NCBI GenBank assembly: GCA_036268485.1
Contig: DATAUC010000048.1
Coordinates: 1 to 64,000, forward strand
From: Bog-473 sp036268485
GTDB lineage: Bacteria; Actinomycetota; Acidimicrobiia; Acidimicrobiales; RAAP-2
DNA length: 64,000 nt
Direction of reading: 5' to 3'
Below, in pieces: positions 25,059-33,551 of the stretch (position 1 is its first letter; every line of letters starts with the position of its first letter). The position numbers and the translations under genes are program-made. Under the pieces are notes generated by a model. That model was not told the origin of the DNA and did not search any database. It saw only the letters and a program-made list of their open reading frames with translations.

Positions 25059-27023
25059 TCAGATGTCCAGGAAACGGACGTCTTTAGCGTTGGTCTGAAT
25101 GAAGTGGCGACGAAGTTCGACGTCGTCGCCCATCAGGATGGAACACACCTCGTCGGCCAGGGCGGCCTGTTCCACGTTGATCTGCAAGAGGGAACGCAAC
25201 GACGGATCCATCGTGGTGTCGCGCAATTCGGCGAAGTCCATCTCCCCCAGGCCCTTGAGCCGGTTGAACTCGTGCTTGTGGTCGGGGTGCTCGGCCAGGA
25301 ACGCCGCCTTGGCGCTCTCGTCCTTCAGGTAGATCTTCTCTTTGCCCACCAGCGTCGAGAACAACGGCGGCTGGGCCACGTAGACGAAGCCACCTTCGAC
25401 CAGGGGCTTCATCTGGCGGAAGAAGAAGGTCAGCAGCAAGGTCCGGATGTGGCTCCCGTCGACATCGGCATCGGCCAGCAGGATCACCTTGTGGTAGCGG
25501 ATCTTGGTGACGTCGAACTCGTCGGCCAGGCCGGCACCGATGGCCGAGATGAGCGCCTGAATTTCGGCGTTCTTCAGCATCTTGTCGATGCGGGCCCGCT
25601 CGACGTTCAAAATTTTTCCCCGGATGGGCAGGATGGCCTGCGTGTGCGGGTTGCGGGCGTCCTTGGCCGAACCACCGGCCGAGTTGCCTTCCACAATGAA
25701 GATCTCCGACTCGCGGGGATCGCGTGAGGAGCAGTCGGCCAGCTTGCCGGGCAGGCCGGCACCGTCGAGGGCGGACTTGCGCCGGGTCAGATCGCGGGCG
25801 CCCTGGGCGGCCATACGGGCCCGGGCGGCCTGCGTCGACTTCTGCACGATCTGGCTGGCTTCGCGGGGGTTTTCCTCCAACCATTCGTTGAGCTTCTTGT
25901 TGGTGGCCCGCTCCACCAGCGAGCGGATGCTGACGTTGCCCAACTTGGCCTTGGTCTGGCCCTCGAACTGGGGGTCGCGCAGGCGCACCGAGATGATGGC
26001 GGTCAGACCTTCCCGGATGTCCTCACCCTTGAGGTTCTCTTCCTTCTCTTTCAGAAGATTGCGGGCCCGGGCGTAGCGGTTGATCGAGTTGGTCAACGCC
26101 TTGCTGAACCCTTCGACGTGCATGCCACCTTCAATGGTGGAGATGCCGTTGGCAAAGGAGTGGATGGACTCGTGGTAGCCCGTGTTCCACTGCAGGGCGA
26201 CTTCGGCTTCCTGTCCCTCTTCGATCTGTTCGAAGGAGGCCACCTTGCGGAAGAGCGACTCCTTCGACGCGTTCAGGTGCTTGACGAAGTCCACGATGCC
26301 GCCGGCGTAGCGGAAGGTCGTCTTCAACACCGGGTCGGGCCGGTTGTCGGTGAAGCGAATCTCCAGCCCCTTGTTCAAGAAGGCCATGATCTGCATGCGC
26401 TCGATGATGGTCTGGGCCCGGAATTCGGTCTCGTCGAAGATGGACGAGTCGGGCCAGAAGGTGACCGTGGTGCCGGTGCGCGGCTCGCCGGTCGCCCGGT
26501 CGGCGGGTGCCGGCCCCGTGTCGGTGATCTTCTGCTTGAGCTTGCCGCCCTTTTCGAACTCGGCGACCCAGTGCCGACCGTCCCGGTCGACTTCGAGGAT
26601 GACCCGGGTCGACAGGGCGTTGACCACCGAAATGCCCACGCCGTGGAGACCGCCGGAGACCTGGTAGCCCTTGCCCCCGAACTTCCCGCCGGCGTGCAGT
26701 GTGGTCAGGACGATTTCCGCCGTGGAGACCTTGGGGTTCTTGGGGTGGGGCCCGACGGGGATCCCAGCCCCGTCGTCGGTGACCCGGCAACCGCCGTCGG
26801 CCAGCAGGGTGACGTCGATCCGGGTGGCCCGGCCCGCCATGGCTTCATCGACCGAGTTGTCCACCACTTCCCACACCAGGTGGTGCAGGCCGGTCGGGCC
26901 GGTCGATCCGATGTACATGCCGGGGCGCTTGCGAACCGCCTCCAACCCCTCGAGGATCGTGATGTCGCTCTCGTCATACGACGCGCCCTGAGGTGCTGAG
27001 GTTCCGTCCACCGTTAGTGCCAC
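25059..27023 (-). CDS. gyrB: DNA gyrase subunit B
   Basis: A 654-residue GHKL ATPase and TOPRIM protein. Visible motifs are EAVRKRPGMYIGSTG, VDNSVDEAMAG (ATP site), GGLHGVGISVVNALS, then FIVEGNSAGGSAKDARNP and LADADVDGSHIRTLLLTFFF of TOPRIM, and GLGEMDFAELRDTTMDP. It powers supercoiling with GyrA. The GTG at 27023 has AAAGGA upstream. No intein or insertion is seen. It lies 141 bp from the DUF721 gene in the origin cluster. Confidence 0.97.
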   Translation of the reverse strand: MALTVDGTSAPQGASYDESDITILEGLEAVRKRPGMYIGSTGPTGLHHLVWEVVDNSVDEAMAGRATRIDVTLLADGGCRVTDDGAGIPVGPHPKNPKVSTAEIVLTTLHAGGKFGGKGYQVSGGLHGVGISVVNALSTRVILEVDRDGRHWVAEFEKGGKLKQKITDTGPAPADRATGEPRTGTTVTFWPDSSIFDETEFRAQTIIERMQIMAFLNKGLEIRFTDNRPDPVLKTTFRYAGGIVDFVKHLNASKESLFRKVASFEQIEEGQEAEVALQWNTGYHESIHSFANGISTIEGGMHVEGFSKALTNSINRYARARNLLKEKEENLKGEDIREGLTAIISVRLRDPQFEGQTKAKLGNVSIRSLVERATNKKLNEWLEENPREASQIVQKSTQAARARMAAQGARDLTRRKSALDGAGLPGKLADCSSRDPRESEIFIVEGNSAGGSAKDARNPHTQAILPIRGKILNVERARIDKMLKNAEIQALISAIGAGLADEFDVTKIRYHKVILLADADVDGSHIRTLLLTFFFRQMKPLVEGGFVYVAQPPLFSTLVGKEKIYLKDESAKAAFLAEHPDHKHEFNRLKGLGEMDFAELRDTTMDPSLRSLLQINVEQAALADEVCSILMGDDVELRRHFIQTNAKDVRFLDI

Positions 27024-27164
27024 AGGCGCGTCCTTTCAAAACTTCGGTCTTCGCGGTGCACATCGAATGCCTGAACCTTGGTCCCCCGGCATCGCAATGC
27101 GAACGCACCATCCTACCCGAGAACTGTCTCTGTTCGGCTCAAATTGAGGTCGTGGAGGGGACCC

Positions 27165-27497
27165 TCAGGGGCGCTGCACGACGACTTCTATGCGGGTGAT
27201 GCCGGTGTCGCCCATTTCCCGCACCCGGGCCAGTATCCCCTCGGCCTCCATGCGGGCCCGGGTGGCCCAGGCTGGGTGTTCCACCCCGATGACCAGCACC
27301 GCATTCTGCACCCGCAGAGGGCGTGAGTGACCGGCCAATTCGGGACCGGCCACCTCGTCCCAACGGGTAAATACCAATTCCATGGTGCTGACCGAAGGGG
27401 ATCCACCGATGCGTCCGAGCACCTTGGCCATGGCCTGGCCCACGTGCCGGGGCCCCGTGTCGGGGCCTCCGGGTCGCCGCGATCGGGGTGGCGTCAT
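27165..27497 (-). CDS. DUF721 (DciA-like) protein
   Basis: A 110-residue protein. The conserved DUF721 core VFTRWDEVAGPELAGHSRP, VLVIGVEHPAWATRARM and ILARVREMG is present after a basic tail. In many bacteria without DnaC/DnaI this family (DciA) helps load the DnaB helicase, and it commonly sits between recF and gyrB as here. ATG 27497 is 10 bp after the recF stop. The longer frame runs backwards through recF and is not coding. Confidence 0.87.
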   Translation of the reverse strand: MTPPRSRRPGGPDTGPRHVGQAMAKVLGRIGGSPSVSTMELVFTRWDEVAGPELAGHSRPLRVQNAVLVIGVEHPAWATRARMEAEGILARVREMGDTGITRIEVVVQRP

Positions 27498-27507
27498 CGC
27501 TGGGTGC

Positions 27508-28590
27508 TCATCCGGCGTGCACGACGTCGTCGATGTGCACCATCTGGGCGATGGCGATGCCCTCGGGCAACGGGGACGCCGTGGTGAGGATCGACTGCCC
27601 GGTGGGTAGTTCGGCCACCAGGGCCCGGCTGCGGGCCGGGTCGAGTTCGGAGAAGACGTCATCGAGGAGAAGGGTCGGCACCATGTCGGTTCTGTCCACC
27701 ACAAGTTGGTGTACCCCGATACGCAGGGCCAGGGCCAGGCAGCGCTGCTCGCCCTGCGAGGCGTGGGTGCGCGCTTCGCGCCCGTCAATGGTCATGAGCA
27801 GGTCGTCCCGATGTGGTCCGACGGTGTTGACGCCGCGGCGCAGGTCGTCGTTGCGCTGGGTCTGCAAGGCCTGAAGAAGATCGCCCGGCCAGCTGCGGAG
27901 GTACTCCTGGCCCACGACGACCTGGTCGGGGACCCCGGCCAACCGACTGTAGGAGGGACCGACGTAGGCCGCCAGGGCAATCACCAGCCGTTCCCGGGCG
28001 GCCACCAGAATTTTCCCGGCGTCGGCCAGGCGCTGATCCCACACATCGAGGGTGGTGATCACGTCGGCGTTGACCCGGCCGCCGGCTTGGCGCAGCAGGG
28101 CGGCACGTTGGCGCAAGACCCGGTCCACCTCGTCGGCCGCCCGGGCGCCTTCGGTGTCGATCAGGCTCAGAGCGTCATCGAGGAGGTCGCGCCGGAGGCT
28201 GGGGCCGCCGCTGACCAGCGCCAGGTCCTCGGGCGAGAAGATGGTGCACGGGGTGGCCGCGGCCAGATCCTTGCGGGTTCGGGCCACTTTACGATTGATC
28301 TGGGTGCGGCTGCGACCGGTGGGGACGATCTCTGCCTCGACCAGTGTGGGATTGTTGTCGTTTTGTAATTCGGCCCGGATGATGGCCCGCTCGCCGCCCG
28401 TACGCACCATGGCCTCGCGGGGAGCGCCCCGGAACGAGCGTTGGGTACTCAGGTAGACCATTGCTTCGAGGACGCTGGTTTTGCCGGTGCCGTTGGGGCC
28501 GGTGATGACCGTGGTGCCCTCGTCTTCGGGTGTGAACGCGCCGCTTTGGAAAATTCGAAAATCGACAAGCTCAATTCGACGCAGGGTCAC
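27508..28590 (-). CDS. recF: DNA replication and repair protein RecF
   Basis: A 360-residue SMC-like ATPase. Walker A GPNGTGKTSVLEA, signature ASQGEQRCLALAL and Walker B LLLDDVFSELDP are all intact. It acts at single-stranded gaps to load RecA through RecOR. The GTG start at 28590 follows the dnaN stop by 19 bp and begins the conserved LRRIELVDFRIF; the longer frame overlaps dnaN. It has no clear ribosome site, which suggests coupling with dnaN. Confidence 0.95.
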   Translation of the reverse strand: MTLRRIELVDFRIFQSGAFTPEDEGTTVITGPNGTGKTSVLEAMVYLSTQRSFRGAPREAMVRTGGERAIIRAELQNDNNPTLVEAEIVPTGRSRTQINRKVARTRKDLAAATPCTIFSPEDLALVSGGPSLRRDLLDDALSLIDTEGARAADEVDRVLRQRAALLRQAGGRVNADVITTLDVWDQRLADAGKILVAARERLVIALAAYVGPSYSRLAGVPDQVVVGQEYLRSWPGDLLQALQTQRNDDLRRGVNTVGPHRDDLLMTIDGREARTHASQGEQRCLALALRIGVHQLVVDRTDMVPTLLLDDVFSELDPARSRALVAELPTGQSILTTASPLPEGIAIAQMVHIDDVVHAG

Positions 28591-28609
28591 CGCGGCGCGT
28601 GGCGAAAAC

Positions 28610-29728
28610 TCAGGAAACCCGGACCGGCATGAGGAGGTAACGGAAGTGGTCGTCTTCGGCGCCCCGCACGGTGGCGGCGCGGGAAGCGTCGGCCGATTCG
28701 AGGATGACCTCATCGCCCTGGACTGCTTCAACGCCGTCGATCAAATACGAAGGATTGAAGGCGATGACCAGATCCTCGCCGGTGAAGTCGCCGTCGACCG
28801 ACTCGGCCGCATCGCCGACCTCCTGGCTCACCACGGCGAGGTCGACGCCACCCGACCGCATGGAAAGCCGCACCGGGGTGGTGTTGTCGCGCACCAGGAG
28901 CTGGACGCGGCGCAACGCGGCCAGGAAGGACTCCTTGCCGAGGTGCAATTTGTTGGGGTAGTGGTCCGGGATGAGTTGGTTGTAGTCCGGGTACCGACCT
29001 TCGAGCAGGCGGGTGCTGATCTGTACTTTGCCCTGCCAGAACGTGATCTCGTTGGCACTGGCGGCTACGCCGACCTGCTGGGTGGCTCCTTCTTCCCCAC
29101 TCGATTTGGAGGGAAGGCGTTGGAGTTCGGCCAGGGCCCGGGCCGGCACCAGCAGATCTTCTTCCCCGGGCAGGGCGTCGATGCCGGGAAGATCGCGCAT
29201 GGCCATGCGATAGGAGTCGGTGGCCACCATGCGGATGGATCCGTCAATGCGGGATAACAACACTCCGGTGAGGAGGGGACGGGCGTCGTCGTGGGAGGCG
29301 GCGCGTACGACCTGCCGCACGGCGTCGGCCAAGGCCGCTTCGGGAAGGTGGGTGGTGGCTTCGGTGGTCTTGCCCACGGCGGGGAACTCGACCACCGGGT
29401 AGGTGCGGAGTTTGAAGTTTGAGCGGGCGGCCGAAATGGTGATGTGGTCGTCGTCATTGGCAAAGGTCACGGCGCCGGGCTCGAGACGGCGGACGATGTC
29501 GGTGGAGAGGCGGGCAGGAACGACACAGGTTCCGTCGTCGAGCCCGATCACTTCTTCTGTCACTTGGATAGTGAGATCCAAGTCGGTCCCGGTAACCGAA
29601 AGCACATTGCCGGTGCACGAGAGCAGCAAGCCGGACAACACGGGCGAGGAGGTGGCGCGTGCTCCAACGGCGCGACCGGCTGTGGCCAACATCTCAACGA
29701 GTGCATCTCGTTCGGACCTGAACTTCAC
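28610..29728 (-). CDS. dnaN: DNA polymerase III sliding clamp, beta subunit
   Basis: A 372-residue clamp of three repeated domains, starting KFRSERDALVEMLATAGRAV and ending YLLMPVRVS, the conserved C-terminus. It encircles DNA and tethers the replicative polymerase. The GTG at 29728 has AAAGGA nine bases upstream, which favours it over the ATG ten codons earlier. The mobile loop PSYLIDGVEAVQGDEVIL is intact. It lies across oriC from dnaA on the same strand. Confidence 0.96.
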   Translation of the reverse strand: MKFRSERDALVEMLATAGRAVGARATSSPVLSGLLLSCTGNVLSVTGTDLDLTIQVTEEVIGLDDGTCVVPARLSTDIVRRLEPGAVTFANDDDHITISAARSNFKLRTYPVVEFPAVGKTTEATTHLPEAALADAVRQVVRAASHDDARPLLTGVLLSRIDGSIRMVATDSYRMAMRDLPGIDALPGEEDLLVPARALAELQRLPSKSSGEEGATQQVGVAASANEITFWQGKVQISTRLLEGRYPDYNQLIPDHYPNKLHLGKESFLAALRRVQLLVRDNTTPVRLSMRSGGVDLAVVSQEVGDAAESVDGDFTGEDLVIAFNPSYLIDGVEAVQGDEVILESADASRAATVRGAEDDHFRYLLMPVRVS

Positions 29729-29999
29729 CGGAGCGTGTCCTTTCGGGAGTGTCCCCAACCGCCTATTGGAAAAAGGGAGACATATGTGTTTGGTAAAGGT
29801 AATAAGGGCTGTGGATTGTGGACGATAGGTCGAGGTTCCTGGTGGATGCCCATGAACTTGTCCCCATCGCAGTGTGGGTAACCCACCCCCCTTTGTTCAG
29901 AAGGTTGTGACGTGAGGCGTGCCTGGGGATGGGCCGTCACGCTATCCCCAGTAGCGACGACGTTGTCCACAAGTTTGCGGGCCTCGGTCACCAGGGTGC
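29729..29999. other. Probable oriC (dnaN-dnaA intergenic)
   Basis: The 271-bp gap between dnaN and dnaA carries a cluster of DnaA boxes: TTGTCCACA at 29963-29971 (exact), TGTGGACGA at 29817-29825, TGTGGATTG at 29810-29818, TTGTCCCCA at 29858-29866, TGTGGGTAA at 29873-29881 and CTATCCCCA at 29942-29950. An A/G-rich, AT-richer stretch at about 29767-29808 near dnaN could be the unwinding element. The dnaA-dnaN spacer is the known origin in actinobacteria such as Streptomyces and Mycobacterium. Confidence 0.75.
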
Positions 30000-31379
30000 T
30001 CAAGCGCCCGCCCGAACCTGCTGGATCAGCTCGGTGACCTGCTCGTATATCTGCCGACGTTCTTGCATCTGGCCCTCAATCTTGCTGACGGCGTGGATGA
30101 CGGTGGTGTGGTCCCGGCCCCCGAATTCACGGGCGATGGCCGGATAACTGAAGTCGGTGAGGTGGCGCACCAGGTACATGGCCACCTGACGGGCGGTGAC
30201 CAGGGGACGGGTGCGGCTGGGGCCACAGATGGCCACCACCGAGAATCCGTAACTTGCCGCGGTGGCTTCGAGGATCATCTGCGGGGTGATACGGCGGGGT
30301 TCGCCGGCCAGGACGATGTCCGAGAGCACCCGCTCGGCCTGGGCCAGGGAGATGGGCTCCTTGTTGAGCTTGGCGAAGGCGCTGACCCGGGTCAGGGCTC
30401 CTTCGAGCTCCCGGATGTTGTTCTTTACGTGGGTGGCGATGAACTCGAGGACGTCGTCGGGCACCTCGTGGTGCTCGCTCTCGGACTTGGAGCGCAGGAT
30501 GGCCAACCGGGTTTCCAGGTCGGGCGGGTCAATTTCTGTAATGAGCCCGGAGAGGAAGCGGCTGCGCAGGCGGTCCTCCAGCGTCTCGATCGACTTGGGC
30601 GGCCGGTCCGAGGTCAGGACGATCTGCTTGGAGGCACCCTTGAGGTCGTTGTAGGTGTGGAAGAACTCCTCCTGCAGGCCATCCTTGTTCTCCATGAACT
30701 GGACGTCATCGATGAGGAGGACGTCACATTCGCGGTAGCGGCGCTTAAAGGCCAGGGTGGTCGAGGTGCGGAGCGAGTCGACGAAGTCGTTCATGAACGT
30801 CTCGGTGGTCACGTAGAGCACCTTGCGCCGGGTGAAGTTCTCGGTGACGTAGTTCCCGATGGCGTGGAGCAGGTGGGTCTTGCCCAGCCCGCTGTCCCCG
30901 TAAATAAAGAGCGGATTGTACGATCTACCAGGGGTTTCAGCGACGGCCTGGGCCGCCGCGTGGGCCAGGCGGTTCGAGGAGGCGGCCACGAAGGTCTCGA
31001 AGACGAACTTCGGATCCAGTTGGACGGCGGGGGTCTCGCGGCCAGTGCTCGCCGCGGCCGGGATGGTGGCGGCCGGGGGCTTCTCCTCTTGGAGTTGGGG
31101 CAGACCCAGGAGCTGCTCGGGTTCGGGGTCGGGGTCACGTACCTCGAGGCGGGCCCGCACGGGGGCGCCGGCCTCGTTGGCCAGGGTGTCTTGGATCATG
31201 GGGAGGAAGCGGGCCTCGACCCGCTCGCGGATCGTCTGGTTGGGGGCGGCCAGGGTGAAGACCCCATCGGAGAATTCCACCGCTCGGAGATCGGACAGCC
31301 AGACGTTCCAGGTGGACTCCGATACCTGGTCGCGCAGGGACTCGGCGCACCGAGTCCACAATTCCCCTGCTTCATTCAC
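30000..31379 (-). CDS. dnaA: Chromosomal replication initiator DnaA
   Basis: A 459-residue protein. Domain I is LWTRCAESLRDQVSESTWNVWL, a short Pro/Ala-rich linker follows, and the AAA+ domain has GDSGLGKTHLLHAIG, LLIDDVQFMENK and the arginine-finger region. Domain IV ends with the DNA-recognition signature REFGGRDHTTVIHAVSKIE. It binds the boxes in the adjacent spacer and melts the origin. GTG 31379 begins domain I; the upstream frame to 31475 lies in the promoter region. The 246-bp gap to rpmH holds both divergent promoters and no gene. Confidence 0.97.
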   Translation of the reverse strand: MNEAGELWTRCAESLRDQVSESTWNVWLSDLRAVEFSDGVFTLAAPNQTIRERVEARFLPMIQDTLANEAGAPVRARLEVRDPDPEPEQLLGLPQLQEEKPPAATIPAAASTGRETPAVQLDPKFVFETFVAASSNRLAHAAAQAVAETPGRSYNPLFIYGDSGLGKTHLLHAIGNYVTENFTRRKVLYVTTETFMNDFVDSLRTSTTLAFKRRYRECDVLLIDDVQFMENKDGLQEEFFHTYNDLKGASKQIVLTSDRPPKSIETLEDRLRSRFLSGLITEIDPPDLETRLAILRSKSESEHHEVPDDVLEFIATHVKNNIRELEGALTRVSAFAKLNKEPISLAQAERVLSDIVLAGEPRRITPQMILEATAASYGFSVVAICGPSRTRPLVTARQVAMYLVRHLTDFSYPAIAREFGGRDHTTVIHAVSKIEGQMQERRQIYEQVTELIQQVRAGA

Positions 31380-31625
31380 CGCGCTGTCCGATGGCCCCTT
31401 CTCCCGTCGCGGCGTCCTCGGGCAGATGGGAACGTTCCTCGGTGCGGGTAATTGGATGAAGGTACACCGTGCCACGTTGTCCGACTAGTGGGAACAGGCA
31501 AATCGCGCCTAACATGGACGGCACTCCGCTGCTGGTGGCTGAAAGGCCAGCACTCAGGCAGTGGCCCGTACTCTGCGACGCCCCCGGCGCTCCTGCCGTG
31601 CAAGCGTGGCGAAAGGCTGAATGAC

Positions 31626-31760
31626 GTGAAGCGCACTTACCAACCAAACACTCGCAAGCGAGCCAAGACGCACGGGTTCCGCAAGCGCATGTCCACCCGG
31701 GCCGGTCGGGCCATCTTGAAGTCGCGGCGACTCAAGGGGCGCCACCGCCTCACCGTCTGA
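31626..31760 (+). CDS. rpmH: Ribosomal protein bL34
   Basis: A 44-residue basic protein, KRTYQPNTRKRAKTHGFRKR and onward, the standard L34 sequence and length. GTG 31626 has AAAGG nine bases upstream. It opens the plus-strand cluster rpmH-rnpA-yidD-yidC-jag-rsmG that diverges from dnaA in most bacteria. Confidence 0.97.
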   Translation: MKRTYQPNTRKRAKTHGFRKRMSTRAGRAILKSRRLKGRHRLTV

Positions 31761-31768
31761 GCTGCATA

Positions 31769-32128
31769 GTGCCTGCTCGGACGGTTGGAAGGATCCAGAC
31801 TCGCGCTGCTTTCGCACACGTGCAGCGGTCACGAGCGCGGGCCAGCAGCGGTCCCGTCCGGGCCACCTTCGCGGCGGTCGACTCGGGGGTCCCGGGGATG
31901 TATCCCCAGGTGGGATACGCAATTGGGAAGCACTGCGGCAACGCGGTGGTGCGCAATACCCTGCGCCGCCGGATGCGGGAATCAGCCCGGGCCATCTCTT
32001 CCACGCTGCCCCGGGGCGCCTACCTGCTGCGGGTTGATCCCAGCGCGGCGGACAGCACCTTCGGCGAACTCTCGACCCACGTCCAGGCCGCCCTCCTCCG
32101 GGCCAGCCGGCCCGCCGTGGCGCCATGA
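31769..32128 (+). CDS. rnpA: Ribonuclease P protein component
   Basis: A 119-residue basic protein. The RNase P signature IGKHCGNAVVRNTLRRRMRE is intact. It assists the catalytic RNA in cutting the 5' leader from pre-tRNA. GTG 31769 lies eight bases after rpmH, and the stop overlaps the yidD start (ATGA), so the genes are coupled. Confidence 0.95.
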   Translation: MPARTVGRIQTRAAFAHVQRSRARASSGPVRATFAAVDSGVPGMYPQVGYAIGKHCGNAVVRNTLRRRMRESARAISSTLPRGAYLLRVDPSAADSTFGELSTHVQAALLRASRPAVAP

Positions 32129-32406
32129 TGGAGAAAACCACTCCCAACCTGGGCGTTCGGGCCGCGGTGCGGGTGCTCAAGGCGTATCAAGGGGCGAGCT
32201 CGGGGCACGTCTCGCCCTGCCGCTTCTACCCGAGTTGTTCGAACTACGCCGTCGAGGCGTTCACCGTGCACGGCTTCCGGCACGGCCTCGCTCTGACGGC
32301 CAGACGCCTGCTCCGCTGCCGGCCCTTCGGGCCCCACGGCGTTGATCTGGTGCCGCTCCACGTCCACGCAACGCCGGCCATGAAGGCGGAATCAGTCCAA
32401 TGCTGA
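32125..32406 (+). CDS. yidD: Membrane protein insertion efficiency factor YidD
   Basis: A 93-residue protein with the YidD motif SPCRFYPSCSNYAVEA and a second Arg/Cys stretch TARRLLRCRPFG. It is thought to sit at the inner membrane surface and assist YidC. The start overlaps the rnpA stop by four bases, and the C-terminus overlaps the yidC start by seven. Confidence 0.93.
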   Translation: MMEKTTPNLGVRAAVRVLKAYQGASSGHVSPCRFYPSCSNYAVEAFTVHGFRHGLALTARRLLRCRPFGPHGVDLVPLHVHATPAMKAESVQC

Positions 32407-33548
32407 GCACTCTGAGCACCCTGACCACCCCGATAGCCAAGGAGAACGCCCTGTTCTCCGACATCGGGAAGGTCTTCCACCCTCTCTTCGAGCTCTTCGG
32501 GCTGATCCTGGCCGGCATCTACTCCGTGGTGCCCAACTACGCCGTGTCGATCTTCGGACTGACCGTCCTGATCATGCTGGCCCTGACCCCGGTGACCATC
32601 AAGAGCACCAAGTCCATGATCGCCATGCAGCGCCTTCAGCCGGAGATGAAGAAGCTGCAGGTCAAGTACAAGGGCCCGGAGAACCGGGAGCAGCTCAACC
32701 AGGAAATGATGAAGCTGTACAAGGAGAACGGGACCAGCCCGTTCGGGGCCTGCCTGCCCAGCTTGCTGCAGATGCCCTTCCTCATCGTCCTTTATTCCCT
32801 TATTCGAGGGCTGTCATTTGGCACCTTGAACAAGGCCGGACAGGTCATTAAGGCGACACCGAGGTACATCCCAACCGGCTCAAAGATCTACCACAATTTG
32901 GTGCTCTCTAAGGGACAAATGAAGGGTCCCTTTGGGATGGACTTGTCCCAGGCCCCATTCTCGCATCACGGGACAAATCAGGCCGTTTTAGTCATCCCTT
33001 ATTTGGTCTTGATTGGCATCGCGATCTTCTTCCAGTACTACCAAATGAAGCAGATGAACAGCCGCAATCCTCAGGCGGCAGCGGCGAATCCACAGATGCA
33101 AACAATGCAGAAGTTCTTCCCCATTATCTTCGGTCTCATTTACCTTCGGGTTCCGGCTGGAGCGACCATTTACATGGTGGTCTCGTCGGCCATGCGGATC
33201 GGGACGCAGGAGTTCATGTTCCGCAGCGGCATGGTCACGCCGGTAGGGGCGGAACGCGAGATCGGTGGCACCGGCACGGCCAAACCGGCACTGAAGCCGA
33301 CCCCCAAGCCCACGGGAGGGGCGACCAACCCCGAGCTGCGCTCCGCGACCAAGAAGAGCACCGCCAAGGGAACGGCCGGGACCAACGGCACCAACGGAAA
33401 GAGCGCAACAAACGGCAAGCGTCCTGCCGCGGGCAAACCAGCCGCGAACGGCAAGGCGCCAGCCGAAGAAGAACATGAGATCGAGCAAGAGCCGGCGCCC
33501 AGAGAGCACCCTCGCTCACGCTCCAAGAGGACAAGAAAGAGTCGGTAA
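32400..33548 (+). CDS. yidC: Membrane protein insertase YidC
   Basis: A 382-residue Oxa1-family insertase without the large periplasmic domain of Gram-negatives. It has a first helix near residues 28-55, the basic coiled loop QRLQPEMKKLQVKYKGPE, then TSPFGACLPSLLQMPFLIVLY and two to three more helices. The C-terminal tail is long, Lys/Asn/Gly-rich and ends with a basic RSRSKRTRKSR, likely a ribosome contact. Bases 32790-33180 use more AT-ending codons than the rest of the gene. It inserts and folds membrane proteins. Confidence 0.95.
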   Translation: MLSTLSTLTTPIAKENALFSDIGKVFHPLFELFGLILAGIYSVVPNYAVSIFGLTVLIMLALTPVTIKSTKSMIAMQRLQPEMKKLQVKYKGPENREQLNQEMMKLYKENGTSPFGACLPSLLQMPFLIVLYSLIRGLSFGTLNKAGQVIKATPRYIPTGSKIYHNLVLSKGQMKGPFGMDLSQAPFSHHGTNQAVLVIPYLVLIGIAIFFQYYQMKQMNSRNPQAAAANPQMQTMQKFFPIIFGLIYLRVPAGATIYMVVSSAMRIGTQEFMFRSGMVTPVGAEREIGGTGTAKPALKPTPKPTGGATNPELRSATKKSTAKGTAGTNGTNGKSATNGKRPAAGKPAANGKAPAEEEHEIEQEPAPREHPRSRSKRTRKSR

Positions 33549-33551
33549 CGC

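Noticed and set aside
23491..25098. 535-codon plus-strand open frame inside gyrA
   Set aside because: Antisense to gyrA, with no recognisable domain.
29758..29758. ATG 29758 as the dnaN start
   Set aside because: The GTG at 29728 has an AAAGGA site at proper spacing and starts at the conserved first residue.
31452..31625. Longer rpmH frame starting at 31452
   Set aside because: L34 is 44-45 residues and begins at GTG 31626 with a ribosome site; the upstream part is the promoter region.
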